This document shows, piece after piece, positions 44,046 to 56,424 of a stretch of DNA of 64,000 bases. The position numbers and the translations under genes were made by a program. The stretch covers positions 1,820,001 to 1,884,000 of the forward strand of contig JAVDOI010000005.1 in the NCBI GenBank assembly GCA_032191485.1, written 5' to 3'. This DNA is from Leptoclinus maculatus. Taxonomy: Eukaryota > Chordata > Actinopteri > Perciformes > Stichaeidae. Within the stretch, counting starts at the first letter, position 1. Each line of letters begins with the position of its first letter. The notes beneath the pieces were generated by a model. It searched no databases. It was not told the DNA's origin and worked only from the letters and a program-made list of their open reading frames with translations.

Positions 44046-44945
44046 TGTGAAGGATTTCAGTATTGAAGATAGTATTAGTAGGATTTTAGTATTAGAATTA
44101 GTTTAGTATGATTATTAGCACCTCTTATGGTGAATAGAGGTGTCAAAATAATAAGAATGTTACCATGGGTTAAAGAGTTGCAATATATTTATCTATGAGA
44201 TGTATCATGTTTACAGGAGGTTAACAGATAGAGGATATTATATATTACAGTATATTGACACATTGAATGTATTAAGCCATATGTATAAGCCATAAAAGTA
44301 TTAAACACTGTAAGAGAAGAAGTATTAAAGGTCAGATAGGGTCAGATTTAGGGAATATTTTAGTGATTTAGGAATATCTTCATGAGACATGAAGTAAGGA
44401 GAGTAGGAGACAGGGAGACAGTGAGACCATAAAAGCAGCAGGAATCCGGAGGAGACAATGCCAGGGTGATAATTTCAAAGGATGTCTCCAGCTGTGATGG
44501 TTCCAGCAGTGGAGAGAAGGAGTCGACTTTCAGCCAAATGGTTGTAAATAAAGCCAGACATTGATTGGCTCAAGACAGCAGCCAAGATGGTCAATGTATA
44601 AGTAACACCGATTGGCTCACCTGCAGTTTTTATGACGATTTGACCCCCCTGTCTTTTCTGCAGTATAAAAGCTTTGTTTGAGGGAACAGAGACCAGACCC
44701 CACACGATCGCTTCACAGAACCTCCTTAAATGTGAGACCTGAGAGAGTGAGAGTGTGTGGTCTCTGTTCTCGAGAGCATTTACTATTGATAGTTAATTCA
44801 ATTTGCATTTGATATTAAATACAAGTTTTACTTTTGAAACCTGAATTCAGCAACTTATTTGGTGCACATGCGCAGTAAGTAGTAAACAAATAACCAGACC
44901 AGCACTGCGGCCTTGCAGCTCCATCGGAATATTCTAGCCTTAACA
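44046..44945 (+). mobile_element. Solo LTR, family LTR-A, TSD CCTG
   Basis: The LTR runs from TGTGAAGG to CCTTAACA and is flanked by CCTG (44042-44045 and 44946-44949). A TATAAAA box lies at 44664-44670 and an ATTAAA signal at 44814-44819. It is 900 bp against 986 bp in the provirus. It splits LINE ORF2 between the endonuclease and the linker to the reverse transcriptase. Confidence 0.93.
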
Positions 44946-47054
44946 CCTGTCTCTATGACATTGAATGTTGAGAGTCTACCTGAGTTGACCAGTAATGATA
45001 ACCATGAACGAAACTTTAAAGTAGATTGGTCAAAGCTCACAGAAGATGATTTCTTGCGTTACAATTCACAAACCGATAAGATCCTAAGTAATATTGAAAT
45101 ACCACTTGATGCAATTGTGTGTGGCAACATTAACTGTAAAAACCAAAACCACAATAGTGATCTATGCATAATGTATGATAACATTGTGAATTGTCTAAAT
45201 GTCAGTGAATCATTCTGCAAAAGAAGGGCTAAACAACATAATCTTAGGCCAGGATGGAATGAATATGTGTCTGAACTCCATATAGAGGCTAAAGAAGCTT
45301 TTAAAAACTGGGTTTTATCAGGAAAAGCAAGATATGGTCCAGAGTGTGAACACAAGAAACACGCAAATGCTAGATTTAAATATGCTGTGCTCTTTATTAA
45401 AAGAAATGAACAGGCCATGAGGGCAAACTCCATGGCCAAAAAGCTTCAGCAGAATAATGTCTCTGAATTCTGGAAAGAAGTTAAGGTTGCCAATAACACT
45501 AAGATGCCCTTGCCATCCAACATTGATGGGGCTACTGGTTCAGACAGTATTGCAGATCTGTGGAGTAAACATGATAGGGATATTTTCAACAGTGTGAAGA
45601 GTGATGAATTTAATATTGGTGATGTTCCTAATGATGCTGGTGTGTGTATTAGACCTGATGAAGTGCTGTATGCCATTGAGAAATTGGCATTGAACAAAGC
45701 ATGTGGCCTTGACCAAATAACAGCAGAACATCTGCAGCATGCTAGCCACAGAAGTCCAGTGTTACTTGCAATGTGTTTTTCTGGATTCTTAATGCATGGT
45801 GTACTTCCTGACTCTATGCTGACTGTTTTGTTAGTGCCAGTAATCAAAGATAAAACCGGTAAAATATCCAGCATTGAAAATTACCGACCAATTGCTCTGG
45901 CTAGTGTACTTTCTAAAGTATTAGAACGGATTATCTTAGATCGGCTTCAAGAATACATAATAACCTGACAATCAATTTGGTTTTAAAAGTAAACATAGCA
46001 CAGACTTATGTATTTATGCACTGAAGGAAGTTGTTAGTAAGTACAAGAGACATAACACTACAATATTTATGTGTTTCCTGGATGCATCTAAAGCTTTTGA
46101 CCGAATTAATCATGGTAAATTGTTTATCAAACTACAAGAGCGAGGGGTCCCTCCATACTTGATTAGGATTTTGCACTTTTGGTATTCACATCAAACCATG
46201 CGAGCTAGATGGGGTAAGAGTGTATCTGCACCCTTCCTAGTGACCAATGGCGTCCGACAAGGTGGAATACTGTCACCTGCTCTTTTTAATCTATATATGG
46301 ATGACCTTTCTAAAAAATTATAAGAGTGTAAGACAGGCTGTATGGTGGGGGAAAGTCTTATTAACCATCTGACGTACGCTGATGACTTAGTGGTCCTGTC
46401 TCCTTATAGCGCTGGTTTACAGCATCGCTCAGAGTCTGCTCACGGTATGGCGTACAGTATGACATCAAATTCAACTCTAAAAAGAGTGTTATCGTGATTG
46501 CTAAAACCAAGGAGGATCAGAAGCTACATTTTCCCTCGTTTTTTATGGGAGGCCAAGAGCTAAATGTGGTGCATGAAATGAAATATTTGGGTCACATCAT
46601 CAGGAATGACCTAAGTGATGATGACGATGTGCAGCGGCAGTGTTGTAAATTGTATGCACAAGCTAATATGCTGGCACGTAAATTTCACATGTGTACAGAA
46701 GATGTTAAAACAGCTCTCTTCAGAGCCTACTGTACTCCACTGTATACAGCCCACCTGTGGTGCAGCTATAGTAAAGCCAAAATGAAGAAGATTCAGGTGG
46801 CATTTAATGATGCTTTTAGAATCTTGCTCAAGCTTCCAAGGTGGACAAGTGCTAGTCATATGTTTGTGAGTCGTAATGTTCCCACCTTCCATGCTGTGTT
46901 GAGGAATTTCATTTACAAATTTAAATGTCGATTAAATGACTCAGAAAATGTAATTATAAAGGCCTTAACTGATCCAACACAAAGTGACACACGGTATTCT
47001 TCTTGTTACTGGAAACATTGGAACAAATGTCTGTATGTGTTTAACAATGAGTGA
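44946..47054 (+). pseudogene. LINE ORF2 reverse transcriptase part
   Basis: After the LTR the frame resumes with 'VSMTLNVESLPEL' and stays open to 45968. It contains the RT fingers 'NKACGLDQITAEHLQHA' and 'IENYRPIALASVLSKVLERI'. After a frameshift near 45965 it continues 'FGFKSKHSTDLCIYALKE', 'FLDASKAFDRINH' (palm motif A) and 'NGVRQGGILSPALFNLYMDD'. A stop occurs at 46321-46323. The catalytic YADD is intact at 46375-46386. A frameshift near 46430 leads to the thumb ('VKYLGH'-like, here 'MKYLGHIIRND') and a C-terminal region ending at TGA 47052. Linker cysteines 'CGNINCKNQNH' are visible near 45120. Two frameshifts, one stop and one LTR inactivate it. The clade (CR1/L2/Rex-like group) is not resolved. 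Confidence 0.9.
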
Positions 47055-47170
47055 CTTTTTTTAACTGCAATGATTACACCTGTTTCTTGGTGTCCTCGTA
47101 TTGTATTGTATATTGTTGTTGTATTTGTGTTTTTTATATGGACTGATGAGTCTGAAATAAAAGTTGAATT
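47055..47170 (+). mobile_element. LINE 3' UTR and tail
   Basis: A short 3' UTR follows the ORF2 stop and ends with AATAAA at 47156-47161 and 'gttgaatt'. The hAT-B right part begins at 47171, so the LINE sits inside hAT-B copy 3. Confidence 0.65.
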
Positions 47171-47293
47171 ATGCATTGTCCGTTAATGACGCAGCTTCCC
47201 GTCATGCACGGATTCATGTATCTGCACCGTAGCTGTTCAACTGTAGTAGGACAGCACAGAAGGCCCAGGTATAAAATGCACGGCCTGCCACTG
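47171..47293 (+). mobile_element. hAT-B copy 3, right end
   Basis: 'gcattgtccgttaatgacgc' to the terminal 'gcacggcctgccactg' matches the right ends of the copies ending at 12294 and 51082. It belongs with the left part at 39190-40340. Confidence 0.8.
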
Positions 47294-49137
47294 GTGTAAT
47301 TAATCTCAACGTTTGTTACGTTACCGGACTTAAAGTGATATTTCAGGTTCACAACCTGTCTACCTGAGACAGGTTGGTCCGTTCATGTACATGATAAGAA
47401 GTATAAAAAATCGTCACAGACTCAGTAAGATATTAGTCAACCTCTGAGGTTTAAAAGTGAAGTTATTAAAAGTTATTTTAAGGCTAACTACGGTCGGGTG
47501 CAGGCCAGTAATAGCGCAGCGGCTAACGTTAGTTAGCTTGTCAGCTACGAACGTCACCTGACTTAACCGATCATTTTAACACATGTGATGTTATAAGATC
47601 TCTTATTTTGCTTTAACATTAGTATCGGTGACATTCGAGTGAGTTGAAACCCAATACTATATATTTAAAAGTGAATCCTGCCGCTTCTCCAACTCCCACA
47701 TCACTCGCCACCATGTTGGTTAAAATAAAATTTTCAGTGGCACGCAATGCATCAGAAGGCCGCATTCATCGGCTGCATTTGTCTTCAACAAACATGCGAA
47801 ATGGGACAGCCTAGTCGCAGCCACTGTGACATAACTGGTCTATGAATGCAGCCTCCGAAGGATGCAGCCCCTGAATTGAGACACACCTATGAATTCACTG
47901 TCCAACAATGATGTTAACAGGGAGAAATAGAGCTGAAACAAGTGGTTTAATAACCACACATAAAGTCCCTGCACAAATTTCTCTTGTGTGCAAAAACAAA
48001 ATATTATTTATAATTCATCCAGTAAAATCTGAAAACTGAAAATAAATATTTTTTGGATATTAGTTAATTTAACTTCCATTATATGATTTGACAGTCAACT
48101 GACTACATACAGACAAATACAACTTTGTATGAGGAAATTCTCTCGAACTGGATCTTGTTGAATTTTAATTGAATACCCCTGGTTGTAAATGAATAAAAAT
48201 GAGTTGGTCCCAGCAGTGAGCGACTCTGACAGAGGTTGGCAAAATGTAGAGATTTGCTTTACTCTATCCTAACAAGCCCATTATCTTTCCTCTCTCTTTC
48301 TTATTCAGCAAGGAGCAGTCTACAAACATTGCCAGCAACAGATCACTGAAATGGTTCCTCCCAGTCATTATTATTGTTTTACCCAGTGATCATAAGAAAA
48401 CAGAAATATAAATTCAATATATATTTTCATACGTGCAATTTGATGATTTATTTGTTAATCTCAACAATTGATCTGTTTCAACATTTGAAAATCATACAAT
48501 ATCACATTTTTGCAGAATGTCGTGTGTCCACCAAAGCGTTGGTAGCACTTGGGAGGCATTTTTTCAGCTGAGAGCTTTGGAATATTATACATTTAATAGG
48601 CTCTGGTTGCAATTTTCTTGATGAAGGAGCTCGTATGGGAAAGAGGACGGACCCAAGGGTCTCTGTGTGTTCGTGAGATTTTGTTGGTGAGAAAACATCT
48701 CACCGAATAGGCTACGATCGTTTGGTATAAGAGCTGAAGTTGGACAGTGTGGTGGAAAAAAACGATTCAATAGTACCGAGTGAGTCCTATGATACTGAAA
48801 TTAAGAAACATCGAGAAAAGAAGCTTGTCTTTAAAGTATTTATTCTCTGCGCAGAGAAGGTTCAATCGTCATACAGACCGCAATGCGGTCTGAAGGAGGA
48901 AGGACCCCAGAGAGTTGCTTGTGTACAATTTATAAAGGACTTGAGCACAGATTGGGGTAGGAGGGATCATCACTAGGACATCTGGACAACAGTGACCATT
49001 TAGTGGTTAACTATTGAATGGTCCACTGTCTGCATCCCCACTCAGCCCCTTATCTAAGCTGACAATATCATGCCCCTGATTAAGACACACAGAATATTAT
49101 CAACCTGAGAGGACCCTCACTGACCATGTCTGACATT
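47294..49137. other. No gene; part of a hAT-associated repeat
   Basis: The section 47880-48200 repeats 9300-9790. A promoter-like or LTR-like zone may lie at 48730-49130, where 'gcgcagagaaggttcaatcg' and 'accgcaatgcggtctg' (a 12-base palindrome core) occur, but no ends were found. Confidence 0.4.
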
Positions 49138-49639
49138 TGTTGAGGCAATAATATAAACAGGAGCCGCTGCCGCTGGCCTGGTTTGTTGACTAGTTACTGC
49201 GCATGTGCGCCAAAAATAAGTTCGCTGAATTCAGGTTTCAAAATAAAACATGTATTTAATAACAAATGCAATCTGAATTAACTATCGATAGTAAAATGCT
49301 CTCGAGAACAGCTTTCACACACACTCCAAACAGGAAGCTTGTTACCTGAAGGACGAAATGTGATGAAGAGACTGAAATACCCATTTGAATCTCCTTTCAT
49401 AGTCCGTAAAATATCTGTCTCAAATTTTATTGGCCTAAATCCAGCTGACTCCTCCTAGCCTTAGTCAGCTGACTCCCTCGTCGTCTCCTATTGGTCTCCG
49501 TCTGTAGCTCCTCCTTCTTGGGTCCTCGCTCTAATCCTGGTGTCCTCTGTTAAAGCCCGACTTAAAATTCCTGTCTATCCCTATCGACTATTCTTACAGA
49601 TTAATACATTCATTAATAATACATTCAATAATTTTACAC
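49138..49639 (-). mobile_element. LTR-A fragment, cut by hAT-B copy 2
   Basis: It starts TGTTGAGGCA as in the provirus and from 49195 to about 49480 follows it almost base for base ('actgcgcatgtgcgccaaaa' and onward). It then switches to the other LTR version seen at 11520-11700. It ends at the hAT-B insertion, and the rest of the LTR does not follow on the other side. Confidence 0.8.
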
Positions 49640-50054
49640 CAGTGGCAAGGCCTTCTCTGCTGGCCTAGACAGAATCACAAAGTTATTGCTATTTTATAAT
49701 TTAATAATTTTTCATAAATACACTGCATGTAATGTAATTTTTTTCCCCATTATCTTATTGTTTCATTGCACAGCTACTGTCTTCCTCAGTTGCTCTGCTT
49801 CCAGTGCAGCTTGTTTTAAGTAGAGCTTTTATCCAATCAGATTTCACCTCTGTGTCTCTAGGTAAGAAGAGAGGCCCGAGGCCTGCAGACTCACAAGTGA
49901 ATCCATGTGCAGTTTAAGTGAATGGGGACGATATTGTTGATGTCATAGTCTTCAACCAATCAGATCTTTAGTTTGACATGTTGGGCGTATTCTTTGACGT
50001 GTCAGAGCCTGCTAGCCTGGCCTAGCCATACGTGATTGGTCAGTGGGCTAGCCT

Positions 50055-50292
50055 GACATGTTGGGCGGTGACAATCCCAATATCTGCTGCCTCTGTCGAG
50101 CAGACATTTTCAGCCTCAAACGCATTAAAACGTATTCAGGAAATACAACTGGGGAGGCTCGACTGTCTTCACTGGCGTCCATGAATCGAGAAGGACTTCT
50201 TACTGGAACTAAAACACACGGATGTACTGAACAACCGTGGGATTAAACTCTTTATTAACAAAGAAAGGAGGATGGACTTTGTCTTTAAATAG
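50055..50292 (+). pseudogene. hAT-B transposase C-terminal region
   Basis: The peptide 'FSLKRIKTYSGNTTGEARLS' is followed by 'SLASMNREGLL', then in the next frame 'RRMDFVFK' and TAG at 50290-50292. It is the same region as 10786-11025 but without the internal stop of that copy. Only the dimerisation end remains, so it cannot act as a transposase. GTAAGT follows shortly after the stop, as in the other copies. Confidence 0.8.
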
Positions 50293-50358
50293 TGAACAGC
50301 AGCTTTGGTAAGTGAACTGCTTTTGTTTTTACATCTGCAGTAGCTTTAATATGCTTGT

Positions 50359-50434
50359 TAGGGCCCGAGCAACCGACAACGTCGGGCTGGCGAGGCCCTA
50401 TTGAAATTGTAAGGGTTATTATTATTATTTATAT
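50359..50434 (+). mobile_element. Short insertion ending in (ATT)n within hAT-B
   Basis: Compared with copy 1 (11082), 76 extra bases begin 'ttagggcccgagcaacc', carry 'cgaggccctattgaaattg' and end in an ATT run. A GGGCCCGAGC start with an ATT tail is a widespread short fish repeat as I recall. The clean gap in copy 1 confirms a separate insertion. Confidence 0.6.
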
Positions 50435-51090
50435 ATTATTATTTGTACAACTTGTTTTTATGAATATGAATTTTTGTTTGGTTTAATATGTGATAGGAAC
50501 TATTGTTACATCCAATGTTGCTCTGGGGATACATTTAGTCGGTGCACAGCAACAAGAAGACACGTGAAGCGGCAGAAGTCTATATACTCCGCGCAAAGTG
50601 TTAAAGTTAAAGTGTTAAAGTTAAGTTAAAGTTTTTAAGTGATCATCTTTGAAGATTCATGTGTTTTCAAGTGGACTCATTTTCCCTCTCGGTGTTGACA
50701 GACGAATAAATCCGTCAGTAACAAGAACTACGCTTTGGTGTATTTCCTGGAGGGAGTGATCGTAGCGTTACTACTGTGTTCATTTGTCTATGGTGTATAT
50801 TGTTCCCTCTGATGTGAATAATATTTGAATGGCCCGTGCTCTTTAGTGTGCGGTGGAATGCGTGTTTTAGCTCCGCAGTTTTTTTAATGCATTGTCCCCG
50901 TTAATGACGCAGCATCCCGTGCGCGTATTCATGTAACGTTATCTGCACTGCAGTTAGTGTATTTATAGGTGTTGAGCTTAATTTTTACACGAAACAAATA
51001 ACAACCGTAGTTGTGGCGTCATAATGAGGTTAGGTGGTGCAACTGCAGGACAGCAGTGGAGGCTCAGGTATAAAATGCACTGTTTTACAC

Positions 51091-51829
51091 AGTGCAACGG
51101 CTGGTAAATAGGTAGCTAGCAGGTTTTGATTTTTCGTGGCTGCTTTCTGGCTTGGTAGTCTACTACTTGCGCTGCAGCAGCTGCCCTGGGACAAGCGGCA
51201 ACCCCAGAGGCTGTAAAATTAAGCCATTGTGTAAATGAGATTAACTAATGCACAAACTGAAGGAGCTGATGAGATTGCATTTCACTGGAGTAACATTACT
51301 GAGGTAAATTAACTTCCCAGTACGAACACATGAATGGCCCTTATTTAATTCATTAGGTCCTAAAAGTTGTAAAGGCACTAATAGCCAAATCCAGAATTAT
51401 TTTCCTGCCTCCTGCCAACATGCGAATGAGCTCAAGAACGAGGCCGGACTGAGAGCCCCTTAATGCAAAAGATCAGAGAATTTTCCTTTAAATCCTATAA
51501 TTGGAAGTCAATAACAAGGCTATATTGACAATAACTGATACAATCAACAGCAATTTGGGCAATTATTATCATTTATTTTCGTACAAAACACACAATTATT
51601 AGTCTCTCCTCAAAATCACGAGTCTCCATTGACAGAGTATTATTAGCTCACTGATCATAACAGATTTCATTCAAAACAATACAGAAACAAAATATGAATC
51701 ATGGAAACCATCTTAGTTAGTCTTTCCACAGTCCCAACCATAAACCAAATTTGGTGTGGTTGAAATATACCCTAAACTCACCACATTAGATGTGTTCAAA
51801 ACTCTCAACAAATGAAAAGCCGCTCCTCC
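51091..51829. other. No gene seen
   Basis: No ORF with recognisable content and no terminal repeats are seen. This may be intergenic sequence. Confidence 0.4.
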
Positions 51830-53410
51830 CCCTGCATGCACTTCTTCGTCCGTCTCCGAAACAAAACAGCTGGTTCAAGTTAAAATCAAAAGGTATTTAA
51901 TATCTAACAAAAGCGAAAACAGTTACAAACCGAATCACACTATTGATAATCTAATATTCCATGGAACAGAGACCAAATATGTTGCACACTACAGTCTGGC
52001 GTTCCCCAGTCTAGCTGCAATGTACTCCACATCAAGTCTGCCCTCCTCCGGATCATCACAGTCTTTTGTGTTCCAAGTGTCTCTGAAATGTCCTGTATCA
52101 GCTCAGTGATTGGCTGAAATCCGATAAGCTCCTCCTGGCTTATGACTCCTCCTTCTGGACAGCCCTCCTCCTTCAAAGCAGCATTCTCCACCATCCTCGC
52201 TTCGCACATACTTCACTCATTTATATGGTCGTACCTGAAAACCCTAACACTTAATACATTTCAGCAAATCTTCTTCTCAGTGTTATATCAATGACTATAC
52301 CTTTGGTTTAAAACTTCTACAAGTAAACATATGACTAGTGCTGGGCAACGATTACAATTTTTAATCGCATGATTTTTCTGCGATTAATCTCATTGTTATG
52401 CGCAAAGTTCAATAATTAATTCAAAAGTAGTGTATTGCGCACTTTTATTTTAAAAGTACTGCTATATGAACAAAAGTGCAATAACATTTGGTTTGCAAAC
52501 ACTTTAAACAAATAAGTATTCCCTTTACACAGTAGCAGTTATAATACAGTTCTAATGATTCTGATAATAGATATTCAGCCGGTGTTCACAACTTTATCTT
52601 CATGTGTGTAAGAGATGCAATTTGAAATATACACCTTGAAAACTGCAAACCTATCTACGTCATGTTTTTTTATTTTATTTTGTATTATGTTTGTTAAATT
52701 CTCATTAGCGATAATAACTAAATTATATGCTTATTACTCATATTCCCAACAAAACAACTTTAATAAAAACTCTATTATAAATGAATCGTTTATTTTTTGC
52801 TTTTTTTGGTATTTTGGTCAGACACATATGCAGGGCTGATTACCGTAATATGTGTGGTATTTGTTATAAATGTACGTTGGTACATAGAGGGTGATAAGAA
52901 GCTGTACATGGAGGGACCCAGGGGAATGTAGGTGAACCATGGAACCTGTAGTCTGTACCGTGGCAGTAACGTGAATGTGGAAGTTATGCTAATAAAGAGT
53001 TGCAGTTAAGAGCAGTTTGTTCTCACGTGCTTATATGTTTATTTAAAAACACGACAATATGTATTTTGATATTGTCACGATCCTGTAACAAGACGATCGG
53101 CGTGCGTGTGTGTGTGTGTGTGAGAGAGAGAGTGAGAGACAGGAGGGACCGACGGTTCCGGACCGGGCGTGTCACCCGGTGGGGGGGAGAGCGGCAGCAG
53201 AAGGAAGTGACGCCACACAAACAGCTGTTCACCGCTCGCTGCCGGGTTCTTGTGTTAAAAATGTCCACTTAACAATAATTTTAAAAAACTACGCGATAAT
53301 TAACGTGATAATAACGCGTTAACTTGCCCAGCACTAATCATGACATAATATCCAGCACTAGGAGTGCTTTTAAACATACTAGGAATGCTTTTAAACATAG
53401 ATTTCTCACA
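51830..53410 (-). mobile_element. Second LTR subfamily, split by hAT-E copy 2
   Basis: The parts 51830-52335 and 53337-53410 flank hAT-E. 51870-52210 in reverse resembles 41560-41760 ('cagccaatcactgagctgat' on the minus strand, 'catggaatatta'). The last part has 'aggagtgcttttaaacata' in two adjacent 25-bp units (53360-53408), followed by 'tctcaca'. It is an LTR-A-related LTR on the minus strand with no clear TSD. Confidence 0.55.
52336..53336 (+). mobile_element. hAT-E non-autonomous element, 1.0 kb
   Basis: The ends are TAGTGCTGGGCAACG (left) and the complement of TAGTGCTGGGCAAGTTAACG (right). The subterminal 'gcgattaat' words are typical. The flanks CATATGAC and ATCATGAC share ATGAC only, so the TSD is partly decayed. 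The interior includes a (TG)n(AG)n run near 53105-53135. No transposase is present. Confidence 0.82.
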
Positions 53411-53626
53411 ATGTGAAAATAAATCGTTGTTATATGCTCTCCTAAAAGCCTCCAGACTCCATTGAAACAAACAGTAAGTTTATTCAAACACAACAGAAAC
53501 CAAATGAACTCATCAAAAGTTTTATTTTGGTTATTAGTTCCACTATTCCAATAATCACCAACCCTGGTTTGGTCAAAATCACAATTTTTATCGCTTTTGA
53601 ATTAAACTTTTTCCCCCCTCAGCTTT

Positions 53627-53690
53627 AATAATAATAATAATATTTAAATTTTATATAGCGCTTTTCTAGATACCCAAAGACGCTTTACAT
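53627..53690 (-). mobile_element. SINE/LINE 3' tail, reverse
   Basis: 'tttatatagcgcttttctag' with an (ATA)n run to its left is the reverse of the tail of the fish SINE seen at 10065. The body upstream is missing. Confidence 0.6.
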
Positions 53691-54724
<1,034 letters not shown>

Positions 54725-56424
54725 TAAGAGACAGAGAGAGAAGTGCCAGATGTTGTATAATCACGTCACTTTGAAGTAGCTGCTGGTGCTGAGCTGCCCT
54801 GTGTTGCATAACAGGTTGGCATGGGGGTTCAGCATTTCTCTACTGCCCTGTCAGCTAGGATTAACCCACTGTCACTCTGACCTGCTGAAAATGGTTACCA
54901 GCCACCACACAGCACAAACATCCACGTGCAAATGTGAGCCTGATCAACGGAGTCCACCATGTGTCTGTATGTCTTCTTCTGTTTTAAAGCCAATATAAGT
55001 TGTTGTGTCACATTAGTGATTCAACCCACTGCTACTTAAAAGGTATCATATACAACAAATTCAGAAAAAAACAACGTATAGACTGATGATAATACCTCTC
55101 AATCATCATTTTGATCCACTAGAAGTGTGTAGTGGTGTCTGTCTGTGTTCGAGCATCTTCTGGGCGTCAGCAAAGAGCATTTGAACCTCCAGCCAATAAG
55201 CAGGGTGTGCAGCCCGTTGTCATTCCGGTCAAACAATGCCGCTTTGTCGCGTATCGAGACTCCCAGACCTCACAGGCCTGAGACAGGCACAGAAAGAGCA
55301 ATAGTCCACAGCAGGATGAAGCTTGCCTTGTGCTGATTTATTCAAAATCTGGTACCTTCCTGCAGGTTTGTGAGGAGGTATGGATGGTTATTTGTGCTTT
55401 AGAATGTAACATAAGGTTTTATACTTGTGATTCACTGTCTTTATTCACTACTGCAGAAAACTAGTGACCGTGGTGGCTTAGAGTCCAAAGATGGTATCGG
55501 ATTGATCAGATGAAACAAAACAAAAATTCACCTAGTGAGACATGTTTCTAAAATACAAAAGGAACAATACAATCTAAAACGGAAGCAATAAAATAGGCTG
55601 TGAATAGAATGTTATGTTATGATAGAATATGCTGGAGGAATTAAAACATATTCACCTGCAAGGATCGAGTTCAACATCCGGACAGATAATAAAACAGAAG
55701 TGCAGACATCAGACAGTGGAGAGAAATTGCTTAGATTCTCAGCTTTTCTCATTGAGAACTAAAATAATTGAATCAAGTACTACACAATATTAGATTCTAT
55801 TCAGAGAGAATGTGTGAAGAAGACACCATCCCTGCTTGCGGATGGTATACGTCCCTGGTTCTGAAACAGAGAGGATGAGTATATATAGATATATATATAT
55901 ATATCTATAATATATAGATATATATACAGATATAGATAAGCTTCAGCAGTCACTTGCAGGTGTACTGATGGTGGAAGATACCATGTCTAACGGAATCATA
56001 GGTTAAATTAGCTTTTTCATGACATTGTGTCAATGTTTTGGGGTTTAATTAAGGTATTTTACTAGGAAATGATGATTCCTATAATAGGTTGTGTTTTTTG
56101 TATGTAAGAACTGTCAGTTTAATCAGTTAAAGTTTATTTACCACAGTGTCAAACTATGTCTTTAAACTATTGTTGGGCTGCATGTAACAGTTATACATAC
56201 AATACAGTGCAGAGACTGTAACAATACATCATTTCATGCCTTATAATTCACTGGCAACTCTACTGAGTTTCTTTAATGAAATGATGTACCAATGTACATA
56301 CAGTATTGAACAGATAATCTTATATTCTAATCTTAGAACAGCTTTCTCATCACTGATGAATTTTTTTCTGAAACATTACTTTATCTTCCCCAGAAGCAAT
56401 GAAGTACAAGGCTTCTTTTTCAGG
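54725..56424. other. No gene or classified repeat; (TA)n patch
   Basis: An imperfect 'atatagatatatat' patch lies at 55878-55940. I see no coding sequence or element ends. This is the longest stretch of the window that might be plain intergenic DNA. Confidence 0.4.

Larger units (their letters stand above)
49640..51082 (+). mobile_element. hAT-B copy 2 with perfect 8-bp TSD
   Basis: The left end is CAGTGGCAAGGCC and the right end is 'aaaatgcactg'. TTTTACAC lies on both sides (49632-49639 and 51083-51090). The right terminal repeat is shortened compared with copy 1, since 'cggcccgcca' is missing. The copy carries the transposase end at 50055-50292 and a 76-bp extra insertion at 50359. Its central region of about 400 bp upstream is shared with copy 3 but not with copy 1. 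Confidence 0.9.

Noticed and set aside
48880..48900. Regulatory palindrome 'accgcaatgcggt'
   Set aside because: It is short and isolated, with no element ends nearby. There is not enough to call a site.
53000..53322. Open frames of 70-90 codons
   Set aside because: They lie within the hAT-E non-autonomous element and cross a (TG)n(AG)n run. No recognisable protein.
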